From positions 124,001 through 188,000 of the forward strand of contig CAYQDM010000001.1 in NCBI GenBank assembly GCA_964416305.1: a stretch of 64,000 bases of DNA, written 5' to 3'. Positions 33,990-41,486 of this stretch are shown piece by piece (position 1 is the stretch's first letter; each line of letters begins with the position of its first letter). Made by a program: the position numbers and the translations under genes. This DNA is from Acidaminobacter sp964416305 (GTDB lineage Bacteria; Bacillota; Clostridia; Peptostreptococcales; Acidaminobacteraceae). Below the pieces are notes generated by a model. It did no database searches, was not told the origin of the DNA, and was given only the letters and a program-made list of their open reading frames with translations.

Positions 33990-34925
33990 TTAAAACAGTT
34001 TCTTCTTCCACATTACAAATGTCGACAGCACCGCCAAACCTATAGTCATCATTATAATCACTACAAACGCCCAAGGATTACCCGTAAGCGGCACCGGCAC
34101 ATTCATACCGAAAAAGCTCGCAATCATGGTCGGAATCGCCATGACAATGGTAATTGACGTCAACAGTTTCATCACGATATTGAGATTATTTGAGATCACA
34201 GATGCGAAAGCGTCCATAGTCCCGCTCAGAATGTTGCTGTAGATCGTCGCCATTTCAATGGCCTGCTTATTCTCAATGATGACATCCTCGAGAAGATCTT
34301 CGTCCTCCGGATATTTCTTGATGGCATCCAGCCGCAGCATCCGCTCCAGCACCACCTCGTTGGCCCTGAGTGAAGTCGAAAAATAAACCAGGCTCTTTTC
34401 CAGCTCAAGCAGCTGAATCAGCTCCTTGTTCTTCATGGACTTGTGCAGCTCCCGCTCAATCTGACTGCTCCTGCGGTCGATCTGCTTCAGGAACATCAGG
34501 TAGTAGGACGCGTTTTTATACAGAATCTGCAGAATAAACCGCGTCTTTTTGAACGTATAAAAACTGCGGATGCTTCCGCCCGCGAAATCCTTGATCAGCG
34601 GCACGTCCTGCGTACAGACGGTGATAATCGAATCCCCAGCCAGGATGATGCCCAGCGGCAGCGTATTGTAGTATTTGTTGTTCTCTGATGGCTCAATCAT
34701 GGCCACGTCCACCAGAATCAGAGTCGATCCCGGTTCAATCTCGATCCGTGCCCGCTCCTCTTCGTCCAGCGCCGCCCTAAGGTGCGTTGGGTCCATGTCA
34801 GGAAAATTTCTGCAGATGTCCTGCAGTTCCTGCTCCGTGGGTGCCGTCATATGGATCCAGCAGCCGTCCCCGTTCATCTCAACCGTTTCAAGCTTTTCGC
34901 CGATGGTCTTATAAATATGAATCAT
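33990..34925 (-). CDS. corA: CorA family magnesium transporter
   Basis: Pentameric divalent-cation channel of the cytoplasmic membrane, chiefly for Mg2+. The start at 34925 (MIHIYKT, AAGGAG eight bases upstream) gives 311 aa. A large cytoplasmic domain with a long helix (residues about 130-245) is followed by two C-terminal membrane helices. The selectivity motif GMN is in FFGMNVPVPL, and the basic end WKKKLF follows the last helix. It is monocistronic by spacing. The 320-bp region upstream of it holds a terminator of the next gene and no coding sequence. Confidence 0.94.
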   Translation of the reverse strand: MIHIYKTIGEKLETVEMNGDGCWIHMTAPTEQELQDICRNFPDMDPTHLRAALDEEERARIEIEPGSTLILVDVAMIEPSENNKYYNTLPLGIILAGDSIITVCTQDVPLIKDFAGGSIRSFYTFKKTRFILQILYKNASYYLMFLKQIDRRSSQIERELHKSMKNKELIQLLELEKSLVYFSTSLRANEVVLERMLRLDAIKKYPEDEDLLEDVIIENKQAIEMATIYSNILSGTMDAFASVISNNLNIVMKLLTSITIVMAIPTMIASFFGMNVPVPLTGNPWAFVVIIMMTIGLAVLSTFVMWKKKLF

Positions 34926-35183
34926 CGCATTCGCTCCTTCTCGGCGTCCTGCACGTGACAAAGACAGGCCCGAGGTCAACCGCGATGCTCTAAGTTGAGA
35001 TCAGCGTCAACATCCGCCTGGAAATGCCCTGCGCAGAATTGCCATATGATATTTTGTTTTCAGCATTCTACTCGGTCCAGCGTCCATGACGCTTCACACT
35101 CCTTTATGTCTTTTCGAATGAGGTGATGCGGTACTCCTACCCTATCGTACCCTTTTAAGGCCAGCAGTTCAAGACATTTTGAA

Positions 35184-35223
35184 AGCCCCTTGGAATAAAG
35201 CTTTCCGCTCATTCCAAGGGGCT
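35184..35223 (-). terminator. terminator downstream of speD
   Basis: A 13-bp perfect stem (AGCCCCTTGGAAT / ATTCCAAGGGGCT) lies 24 bp beyond speD on the minus strand. The rest of 34926-35247 shows no supported feature. Confidence 0.8.
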
Positions 35224-35247
35224 GATTCACTAACGTGAGTCTAACTT

Positions 35248-36045
35248 CTACAGATAATTCTTCCGGTAATAAATCTCTTCCATTTCATAGCGCAGGCGCT
35301 TAGTCACCAAACGGCGCTCTTCAGGGCTGAGATCCAGCTTTTCCGTTGAAAACAGATAGTTGTCCAGATCAAACTTCCTGAGCAGCATCTTGGTATGGAA
35401 GATATTTTCCTGATAGACGTTGGTGTCTATGGCATTATAGCGATCCAAAACATCCGGCGAGATGTAGTCCTGAATAGAAGTGATCTTGTGATCGATGTAA
35501 AACTTCTGACCATTTGTGTCTCTTGTAAACCCGCGAACGCGATAGTCCAGATTGATGATATCCGAGTCAAAGGACTCAATCAGATAATTGAGCGCCTTAA
35601 GCGGCGAAATTTCCCCGCAGGTCGAAACGTCTATGTCCACTCGAAAAGTCGATATGCCATCCTGAGGATGACTTTCCGGATAGGTGTGAACGGTGATGTG
35701 GCTCTTGTCCAGGTGACCGACGACGGAGTCCTTATACACCAGCTGCCCTAAATTGCAGGACGCGTCAAGTTCGCTAACCCGAACCGGCGTTTCTGAAATC
35801 AGAATGGTGACACTGGCCCCTTCCGGATCATAATCCTGCTTGGCGATATTCAATATGCAAGCCCCTATCATTTCAGTGACCTCAGTCAAAATATTCGTCA
35901 GACGTTTGGCGTTGTATTGTTCATCGATATAATCGATGTATTTTTTTTGGTCATCCCTGCTGTGCGTGTAACAAATATCAAAGATGTTGAAGCTCAACGT
36001 CTTTGTCAGATTGTTAAACCCATACAGTTTGAGTTTTTCATTCAA
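35248..36045 (-). CDS. speD: S-adenosylmethionine decarboxylase proenzyme (class 1A)
   Basis: Pyruvoyl enzyme that makes decarboxylated SAM, the aminopropyl donor for spermidine. At 265 aa it is the E. coli-type form, not the 120-aa Bacillus/archaeal type. The self-cleavage site is LDKSHIT (Ser becomes the pyruvoyl group), followed by VHTYPESHP, and STCGEISPLKALNYL further along carries the conserved Cys. No speE or speB gene lies near, so the partner spermidine synthase must be elsewhere. The gene is flanked by a terminator on one side and a 12-bp tandem repeat on the other. Confidence 0.94.
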   Translation of the reverse strand: MNEKLKLYGFNNLTKTLSFNIFDICYTHSRDDQKKYIDYIDEQYNAKRLTNILTEVTEMIGACILNIAKQDYDPEGASVTILISETPVRVSELDASCNLGQLVYKDSVVGHLDKSHITVHTYPESHPQDGISTFRVDIDVSTCGEISPLKALNYLIESFDSDIINLDYRVRGFTRDTNGQKFYIDHKITSIQDYISPDVLDRYNAIDTNVYQENIFHTKMLLRKFDLDNYLFSTEKLDLSPEERRLVTKRLRYEMEEIYYRKNYL

Positions 36046-36154
36046 CGATTCGACCCCCTTCTGTGAAACCTCTTACAATCTCATATTACATCATAAAAGG
36101 ACACAAAGATCAAATTATTTGTTGAACCTTACAAAAAAAACTCACGACCTTAGC

Positions 36155-36226
36155 CAACCTCTCCGTCAACTTCTCCGTCAACTTCTCCGTCAACCGCTCC
36201 GGCAACCGCTCCGACAACCGCTCTAA
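36155..36226. repeat. 12-bp tandem repeat, six units
   Basis: Six consecutive units of CAAC-YKCTCCGW, drifting from CAACCTCTCCGT to CAACCGCTCCGA, lie between the end of kynU and the start of speD. The unit is a multiple of three, but no ribosome site or credible gene surrounds it. Confidence 0.9.
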
Positions 36227-36260
36227 CCAAACTCAGCAACCTCTTCTTGAACCACCCGCT

Positions 36261-37541
36261 TTACGCGACCGTACCCCGCTTGGACGAATAATTTTCATAT
36301 AATTTTTCATCCATAATCCTGACGAGCGTTTCCACCACCCTAAAGACTTCCGTAAAGGAGGTGTAAAGCGCAATTGGTGCAAGGCGGATGACATTGGGTG
36401 CCCTGAAGTCCGGCATGACCCCGTTGTCTTTGAGGGCTTGATTGATCCGTACTGCGTCAGGATGCTCCAGCGCCACATGGCCGCCCCTGCGGTGCGCCTC
36501 CCTTGGATTGCCGACACTGAACCCGTAACCGGTAAGTTTATCGTCGATCAAAGCCATGAGGTAATCCGTCAGCTTCAGGGACTTTTCACGAATTTTCTCC
36601 ACACCGACGCTGTTGAAAAGCTCGAGGGACCCTTCCAGCGGCGCCATGCTGAAAATGTTCTGAGTGCCGGACTGCCACCCCCCTGCATTTCTGACCGGCT
36701 CAAACGTATTGAGCAGATCAAACTGCTTGTCCTTGACGTAACCCTGCCACCCTGCAAGGCCCGGATGCAGGCCAAAATGCCGCTTGTTTAAATACAGCGC
36801 CGCGTTCGAGCCCGGTCCCCCATTCAGATATTTGTAGGTACACCAGACCGCGAAGTCCACATCCCACTTTGAGAATTCATGAGGCACCGCGCCAACGCCA
36901 TGACAGCAGTCAAAACCAATGATGATGCCACGTTCATGGGCTGCCTGGGTCAATCTCGCCACATCCAGCAGCTGCCCGCTGCGGTACAATACGGAAGGGA
37001 ACACTGCCATGGCTACATCCTCCGTCATAGCCTCAATCAACATGGCCTCATCCAGCGTCCTGCCATCCAGGCTCTTGACTTCCTTAAGGGCCTCCTCAGG
37101 AGATAACCCTTTCAGTCTCAGCTGGCTCTCAATGGCGTATCGGCTAGTCGGAAAGGTCAAGTCGTCGACCAAAATCTTAAACCGCTCAGCCGATGGTTTA
37201 TAAAACGTCGCAATCATAGAATGCAGATTCAGCGTCGTATTCGACATAATAGTCACTTCTTCCGGCGATGCGCCCACCAAACTTGCCATCAGCGCACCCA
37301 GGTGATCCTGATAGAGAAACAGCTGCGGATTAGTCTTCGTCCAGCAATCAATCCCCATGCGCTTGTAATCCTCCAGAACTCTCAGCAGAGAAGCCTCGGC
37401 AGCTTTCGGAAAAAGTCCGAGCGAGTTGCCATCCATATAAATAACCTCATCGTTCAGATAAAATTCCTGACGGATCCCTTTCAAAGGATCCACGCCGTCC
37501 ATCTCAGAAGCAAACTTGACACCTTGTTCGTAGACACCCAT
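36261..37541 (-). CDS. kynU: kynureninase
   Basis: PLP enzyme that cleaves kynurenine to anthranilate and alanine. The family pattern is strong: YMDGNSLGLFPKAA near residue 30, WTKTNPQLF, the PLP-lysine region CTYKYLNGGPGSNAALYLNK near 225, GWQSGTQNIFSMAPLEGSLELF near 290 and MPDFRAPNVIRLAPIALYTSF at the end. ATG 37541 is chosen (AGAGG eight bases upstream) over GTG 37550, giving 426 aa. marR lies directly upstream on the same strand and an operator-like site lies in front. Tryptophan dioxygenase is absent here, so the kynurenine would have to come from outside or from a distant gene. Confidence 0.94.
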   Translation of the reverse strand: MGVYEQGVKFASEMDGVDPLKGIRQEFYLNDEVIYMDGNSLGLFPKAAEASLLRVLEDYKRMGIDCWTKTNPQLFLYQDHLGALMASLVGASPEEVTIMSNTTLNLHSMIATFYKPSAERFKILVDDLTFPTSRYAIESQLRLKGLSPEEALKEVKSLDGRTLDEAMLIEAMTEDVAMAVFPSVLYRSGQLLDVARLTQAAHERGIIIGFDCCHGVGAVPHEFSKWDVDFAVWCTYKYLNGGPGSNAALYLNKRHFGLHPGLAGWQGYVKDKQFDLLNTFEPVRNAGGWQSGTQNIFSMAPLEGSLELFNSVGVEKIREKSLKLTDYLMALIDDKLTGYGFSVGNPREAHRRGGHVALEHPDAVRINQALKDNGVMPDFRAPNVIRLAPIALYTSFTEVFRVVETLVRIMDEKLYENYSSKRGTVA

Positions 37542-37563
37542 CAACCGCACCTCTTTTAATTTT

Positions 37564-37610
37564 TAGTTTGTACCCTAACTATATTTTAGCATAAAACTCG
37601 ACATAATCAA
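37564..37610 (-). promoter_or_regulatory. kynU promoter with MarR-type operator
   Basis: On the minus strand TTGATT (37605-37610) and TAAAAT (37583-37588) are 16 bp apart. Immediately downstream is TAGTTTGTACCCTAACTA (37564-37581, inverted arms TAGTT / AACTA). A related sequence recurs at 37626-37644 and 38202-38220, around the marR gene. Confidence 0.6.
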
Positions 37611-37641
37611 GTTTTTTAACACAATTAATTTCGCACCCTAA

Positions 37642-38073
37642 TTAAACGGTCTTCAACTGCGCATTGATCAGCCTCAGCCACTTCAGCATCAGCCCGAACT
37701 CTTCCTCCGGCAGAAGCCTCAGCTCCTCCAGCTCGTAAGCCATCACGACTTCAAACGCCCGCTCCCGGATCTCCACTCCGGTCTCCGTCAGGCGAATCTT
37801 TTTCGATCGCGTGTCCAGTTCATCTGTGGTCCGCTGAATCCAGCCCTTTTTCTCCATCAGCTGCAGCATCGGCGTCAGCGTCGCCGCGGACAGTGTCAGC
37901 TCATCCCCCAGCGCCTTCTGGGTCATTTCCTCCTCAACCCAGAGCCTCGACACCACCCTGTACTGCGCAAAAGTGATGCCCAGCGGCTCCAGCTGCTTGC
38001 TGACTGCTACCTGAATTTTCCTGGCAATTTCAATGAAATTGAATCCCATCAAATGGTCATATCCCTGTTTCAT
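37642..38073 (-). CDS. MarR family transcriptional regulator
   Basis: Winged-helix repressor of 143 aa from the ATG at 38073. The winged HTH is clear: EEEMTQKALGDELTLSAATLTPMLQLMEKKGWIQRT, followed by DTRSKKIRLTETG. Members respond to small aromatic or phenolic ligands. kynU lies 100 bp downstream, and similar operator-like sites lie before both genes, so it probably autoregulates and controls kynU, perhaps sensing kynurenine, anthranilate or another aromatic. The frame is open 30 codons further upstream, but that part is made of a repeat and is not MarR-like. Confidence 0.9.
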   Translation of the reverse strand: MKQGYDHLMGFNFIEIARKIQVAVSKQLEPLGITFAQYRVVSRLWVEEEMTQKALGDELTLSAATLTPMLQLMEKKGWIQRTTDELDTRSKKIRLTETGVEIRERAFEVVMAYELEELRLLPEEEFGLMLKWLRLINAQLKTV

Positions 38074-38108
38074 CCAACCACTCACTTTCTGTAATGTTGA
38101 GGAACACA

Positions 38109-38163
38109 CGACCATCGGCATCAGCCTTAAAAGCCTTAAAAACTTTTCTCTGCCGATGGTCAC
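38109..38163. repeat. inverted pair of the GCCGATGGTCAC element
   Basis: GACCATCGGCA (from 38110) and TGCCGATGGTC (to 38161) face each other across a 30-base loop that holds a duplicated GCCTTAAAA. The pair lies just upstream of marR. It is the same short element that recurs near 44.2, 55.2, 55.95, 57.9 and 61.8 kb. Confidence 0.75.
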
Positions 38164-38201
38164 CCGCCCCCACCACGCTCAACCCCAGTTTCTCGATTAA
38201 A

Positions 38202-38220
38202 TAATTCGTACCCAAAGTAA
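38202..38220. promoter_or_regulatory. MarR-type operator-like site upstream of marR
   Basis: TAATTCGTACCCAAAGTAA matches the kynU operator core (TARTT, GTACCC, AA-TA). It is 130 bp before the marR start, and a third relative overlaps the end of marR at 37626-37644. Confidence 0.5.
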
Positions 38221-38342
38221 ATCCCGTTGACACTATTCGACGCAGAAAACTAAAGTCCTCTTCACTATATGAGTTTTATTTCTACAAAAATTTTATTTTT
38301 TATAAAATATTTCAAATCTTTTTGAATTCTCTGGCATTTTGC

Positions 38343-38371
38343 TTGACACGTCCTCAAGACAAGCCTATAAT
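38343..38371 (+). promoter_or_regulatory. consensus promoter of the paaK leader
   Basis: TTGACA (38343-38348) and TATAAT (38366-38371) are separated by exactly 17 bp. Transcription would begin near 38378, about 50 bp before T-box Stem I. Confidence 0.9.
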
Positions 38372-38424
38372 CACGTCAATGAGTTCAGTTCCGGCTCACA
38401 ACCATTTAAATTATCATCCAAACA

Positions 38425-38722
38425 GACATTGACGGAGAAAAGTAATCGCGCCAAGGCCTTTCAGGGAGGGAATGTCCCGGACTGCAAGCGTTCCCAGGAT
38501 CCCGCGCGGCGAAGTTCTCTCCTGAGTTTTCAAGCTGAACCCACCCGCTGTAGGCTTGAACGGTTGTCCCCGTTAAAGGGCAGAGGATCCGGAATCTGAG
38601 CCAAGAAGGCTTTTGTTTCCCGTCTTTCTAAAGTGGGCTTATGGCCTATTGGGGTGGTACCGCGGAAAAACCTTTCGTCCCTTTGCAGATTTTCAGATTG
38701 CAGGGAGAAGGTTTATTTTTTT
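38425..38722 (+). promoter_or_regulatory. T-box riboswitch with apparent Phe (UUC) specifier, controlling paaK
   Basis: Stem I begins GGAGAAAAGTAA, whose GGAGA pairs with TCTCC at 38518-38522. The three bases before that closing strand are TTC (38515-38517), aligned exactly with the AAC specifier of the asnS T-box in this window. The T-box GGGTGGTACCGCGG is at about 38652-38665. A terminator stem AAACCTT / AAGGTTT with a T-run follows (38668-38722). Uncharged tRNA-Phe would therefore switch on paaK and the ACT gene. T-boxes normally govern tRNA charging, amino acid synthesis or uptake, which makes this target unusual. Confidence 0.88.
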
Positions 38723-38797
38723 GTCCTGAAACGAGCAAAGTCAGTCTGTCTATAGATCACGAAAGCCATCAGACAAAGTACACAGGAGGAATTACTT

Positions 38798-40102
38798 ATG
38801 ACAAAGTACTGGAATGAGCCAAAGGAATGCATGACGAAAGAGAATAAGGATCAGCTGCAGCTCGAGCGCCTGCAGGAAACACTGTCCCGGGCATACCATA
38901 ACGTGCCCCATTACCGCCGTTTGTTTCAGAAGCACGGCATTGACCCGGAGGATGTGCAAAGCCTGAGTGATCTGGCCAATATGCCGTTTACCTATAAGAC
39001 CGATCTACGCGACAACTATCCCTATGACATGTTTGCCGTCAGCCTTTCAGAGGTCGTCCGGATTCACTCCTCCTCCGGCACTACGGGCAAGCCAACTGTC
39101 GTAGGCTATACCCGCCGCGACCTGAACACCTGGTCGGAGCTCATGGCCAGAGCCCTCACCAGCGGCGGCGCCACCAGACACGACGTTATTCAGAATGCCT
39201 ACGGATATGGACTTTTCACAGGCGGCCTGGGCTTCCATTACGGCGGTGAAAAAATTGGAGCGTCCATCATCCCGATCAGCGGCGGCAACACCGATCGCCA
39301 GGTCATGATTATGAAAGATTATGGCAGTACCATTTTGGCGTGTACGCCATCCTATGCGTTATTTCTTGCTGAGACACTTGAAGATCTGGGTATAAAGCCG
39401 GAAGAGCTTAAACTTAAGTTCGGCATCTTCGGCGCTGAGCCATGGTCAGAAAATATGCGGCGCGAGATCGAAACCAGGTTAAAGATCAAAGCTTTGGATA
39501 TCTATGGACTAAGTGAAATCATTGGACCGGGTGTCGCAGTGGAATGCCTGGAGCAAAAAGGGCTTCACGTCATGGAGGATCATTTCATTGTAGAAGTTAT
39601 TGATCCGGCGACCGGCGAAGTACTTCCGGAAGGGGAAAGCGGCGAGTTGGTCTTCACTTCTCTGACCAAGGAAGCGCTTCCAATCATCCGCTACCGCACC
39701 GGTGACATTTCCCGCATTATTCCGGAACCTTGCGCCTGCGGCAGAACACTTCGAAGAATCGGACGCATCCAGGGCAGAACAGATGACATGCTGATCATTC
39801 GCGGTGTCAACGTCTTCCCTTCCCAGATCGAGCACGTCCTGCTGCAAATGGGAGATGTTCAGCCGCACTACCAGCTGATTGTCGACCGTATAGGTCAACT
39901 CGACCAACTCGAGGTTCACGTCGAAGTTTCTGAAACCTTCCTCTTTGACGAGGTCCGTGCACTGGAAGAAACGGCGAGTCGCATCCGTTCCAGAATTGAG
40001 AGCCTGCTGGGCATCTCAGTCAAGGTCAGACTGGTAGAGCCAAAAACGCTGCCGCGCAGTGAAGGCAAAGCCAAGCGCGTCATTGACAACCGAAAACTTT
40101 AA
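38798..40102 (+). CDS. paaK: phenylacetate-CoA ligase
   Basis: Adenylate-forming enzyme that activates phenylacetate (or indoleacetate and other aryl acetates) to its CoA ester with ATP. The 434 aa length is standard. The phosphate-binding loop SSSGTTGKPTVVGYT is near residue 89. YGLSEIIGPGVAVEC near 235 is the PaaK acyl-site region, and the C-terminal lid begins GRTDDMLIIRGVNVFPSQIE near 325. AGGAGG precedes the ATG. An ACT-domain gene follows by 24 bp. PaaK often accompanies indolepyruvate ferredoxin oxidoreductase, but iorAB are not in this window. Confidence 0.93.
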   Translation: MTKYWNEPKECMTKENKDQLQLERLQETLSRAYHNVPHYRRLFQKHGIDPEDVQSLSDLANMPFTYKTDLRDNYPYDMFAVSLSEVVRIHSSSGTTGKPTVVGYTRRDLNTWSELMARALTSGGATRHDVIQNAYGYGLFTGGLGFHYGGEKIGASIIPISGGNTDRQVMIMKDYGSTILACTPSYALFLAETLEDLGIKPEELKLKFGIFGAEPWSENMRREIETRLKIKALDIYGLSEIIGPGVAVECLEQKGLHVMEDHFIVEVIDPATGEVLPEGESGELVFTSLTKEALPIIRYRTGDISRIIPEPCACGRTLRRIGRIQGRTDDMLIIRGVNVFPSQIEHVLLQMGDVQPHYQLIVDRIGQLDQLEVHVEVSETFLFDEVRALEETASRIRSRIESLLGISVKVRLVEPKTLPRSEGKAKRVIDNRKL

Positions 40103-40125
40103 CCAAGACTGAAGGAGGATTTTTC

Positions 40126-40575
40126 ATGCTGATCAAACAACTGTCCGTCTTTCTCGATAACTCACCGGGAAGGCTCAACGCCGCCACTAAAGTCCTTTCG
40201 GAAGCCGGAATCAACATGCGCGCGCTTACACTTGCGGATACTTCTGATTTTGGTGTTCTGCGCATCATAGTCGACAAGCCCGAAGAGGCTATGTCCATCC
40301 TCAGAAGCCATAACTTCGCAGCAAAGATGACGGAAGTGCTCGTCGTCGAAATGGAGGATACACCGGGAGGACTTACAAAAATTCTGGATATCCTGGAGGA
40401 AGGCAGCATCAATATTGAGTACATGTATGCCTTTGTGGGCTCCAAACCGCGCAAAGCTCTGATGATCTTCCGCGTCAATAAACCAGATGTTGCGATCGCG
40501 CTTCTGAAATCCAAGGAAGTTCGCTTATTCAGCACAGAAGAGGACATCGAAGAACTCATCCACGTTTATTGGTAA
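40126..40575 (+). CDS. double ACT-domain protein
   Basis: A 149-aa protein made of two ACT domains (about residues 3-68, LSVFLDNSPGRLNAATKVLSEAGINMRAL; and 72-140, LVVEMEDTPGGLTKILDILEEGSINIEYMY). Such proteins bind amino acids and often regulate a partner enzyme. It is cotranscribed with paaK and ends at a strong terminator, so the pair forms the whole unit under the Phe T-box. An aromatic amino acid is the likely ligand, by association only. Confidence 0.88.
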   Translation: MLIKQLSVFLDNSPGRLNAATKVLSEAGINMRALTLADTSDFGVLRIIVDKPEEAMSILRSHNFAAKMTEVLVVEMEDTPGGLTKILDILEEGSINIEYMYAFVGSKPRKALMIFRVNKPDVAIALLKSKEVRLFSTEEDIEELIHVYW

Positions 40576-40600
40576 ACACGACTAATTTCGTGTCTGTTCA

Positions 40601-40630
40601 AAAAAACCGCTTGATGTGAGCGGTTTTTTT
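40601..40630 (+). terminator. terminator of the paaK operon
   Basis: The stem AAAAACCGCT / AGCGGTTTTT with a 7-base loop is followed by Ts. Confidence 0.88.
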
Positions 40631-40845
40631 ATGTCATGAAAATTATTTATAAAATAATTCAATTATTCGAAAAAATTTTGTTCGTTCGGGTCTTTAAGTT
40701 TTTCGGATGAAATGATATTATAAAAAAGGCAGTATAGGTGTATAGACTTGCATTGTCAACCCACATTATATTTATTTCTCTGATTTCCATAACCCAGTAC
40801 CCTGTAAATTATAAAACTATAACGTAATAAAAAGGAGAATGTTCA

Positions 40846-41343
40846 ATGAACGCCATGCTTAAAAAACTGGTTGATCAAGGCTTCATGAATGAAGCACAAG
40901 GCGCCTACCTCGAAGAGGCCATGGCCCGCAAGGAATCCATGATCGTTTCAGGCCACAAAGGCTGGGGCATCCTGCCGCTGTTCGCGACTATGAGCGCAGT
41001 CGCAAAATCAAGCTTCAGCATCAAGCAAGTCAAAGGCTTTGAAGATCTCGGCGGCGACACACAGTATTATGTCATTGCCGACCTCAAAGACATTGATTAT
41101 GGCAAATTGATTTCCGACGCTATGATGATCCCTGACACCGGCATGATTTGCCTTAAGGATCCGGATCACCCTTACTCCATCATGAAAATTTTCGGCGACG
41201 TAAAAAAGGCCGGTATTGATCAAACTAAGGTTTTCCAAGTTCTCGAGTGTGCAAAGGAAAACGACGTCAAGTTTCTTGCGAAAATCACCCGCATGGGCTG
41301 GGATGAAAATGGCAAGTTAGTTAAGGAAGATTTTAAAGGTTAA
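40846..41343 (+). CDS. uncharacterised protein resembling a secretion-type ATPase that has lost its P-loop
   Basis: A 165-aa soluble protein with no recognised function. The run LEEAMARKESMIVSGHKGWGILPLFATM is laid out like the region leading into the Walker A of CpaF/PilT-type ATPases. Where GxxxxGKT is expected it has GHKGWGI, without the lysine. YYVIADLKDIDYGKLISDAMM follows at the place of a Walker B-like strand. It has a good ribosome site (AAGGAG) and its own terminator and lies alone between paaK-ACT and the convergent 2-hydroxyacid dehydrogenase. The resemblance is by eye and could be chance. Confidence 0.7.
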   Translation: MNAMLKKLVDQGFMNEAQGAYLEEAMARKESMIVSGHKGWGILPLFATMSAVAKSSFSIKQVKGFEDLGGDTQYYVIADLKDIDYGKLISDAMMIPDTGMICLKDPDHPYSIMKIFGDVKKAGIDQTKVFQVLECAKENDVKFLAKITRMGWDENGKLVKEDFKG

Positions 41344-41361
41344 GACTCTAAAATCGTTAAG

Positions 41362-41407
41362 AAAGTCCAGGTACATGGCATTCGCCGCGTCCCTGGACTT
41401 TTGTTTT
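41362..41407 (+). terminator. intrinsic terminator
   Basis: The stem AAAGTCCAGG / CCTGGACTTT is followed by TTGTTTTT, 19 bp after the preceding gene. Confidence 0.85.
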
Positions 41408-41419
41408 TAATAATCAAAT

Positions 41420-41480
41420 GTAAACTCGGTGTCTGACACCGAGTTTACTTCCTTTTCACTTCCTTTTCACTTCCTTTTCA
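41420..41480. repeat. 29-bp perfect palindrome of the GTGTC-GACACC family plus 11-bp tandem repeat
   Basis: 14-bp arms (GTAAACTCGGTGTC and complement) around one central base occupy 41420-41448. Three tandem copies of CTTCCTTTTCA (41448-41480) follow. The palindrome may also serve as terminator for the leftward dehydrogenase gene. Confidence 0.85.
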
Positions 41481-41486
41481 CTTCCC

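Noticed and set aside
35984..36226. Plus-strand ORF ending in LRQPLRQPL repeats
   Set aside because: It arises from the 12-bp tandem repeat and the antisense of speD; no start signal.
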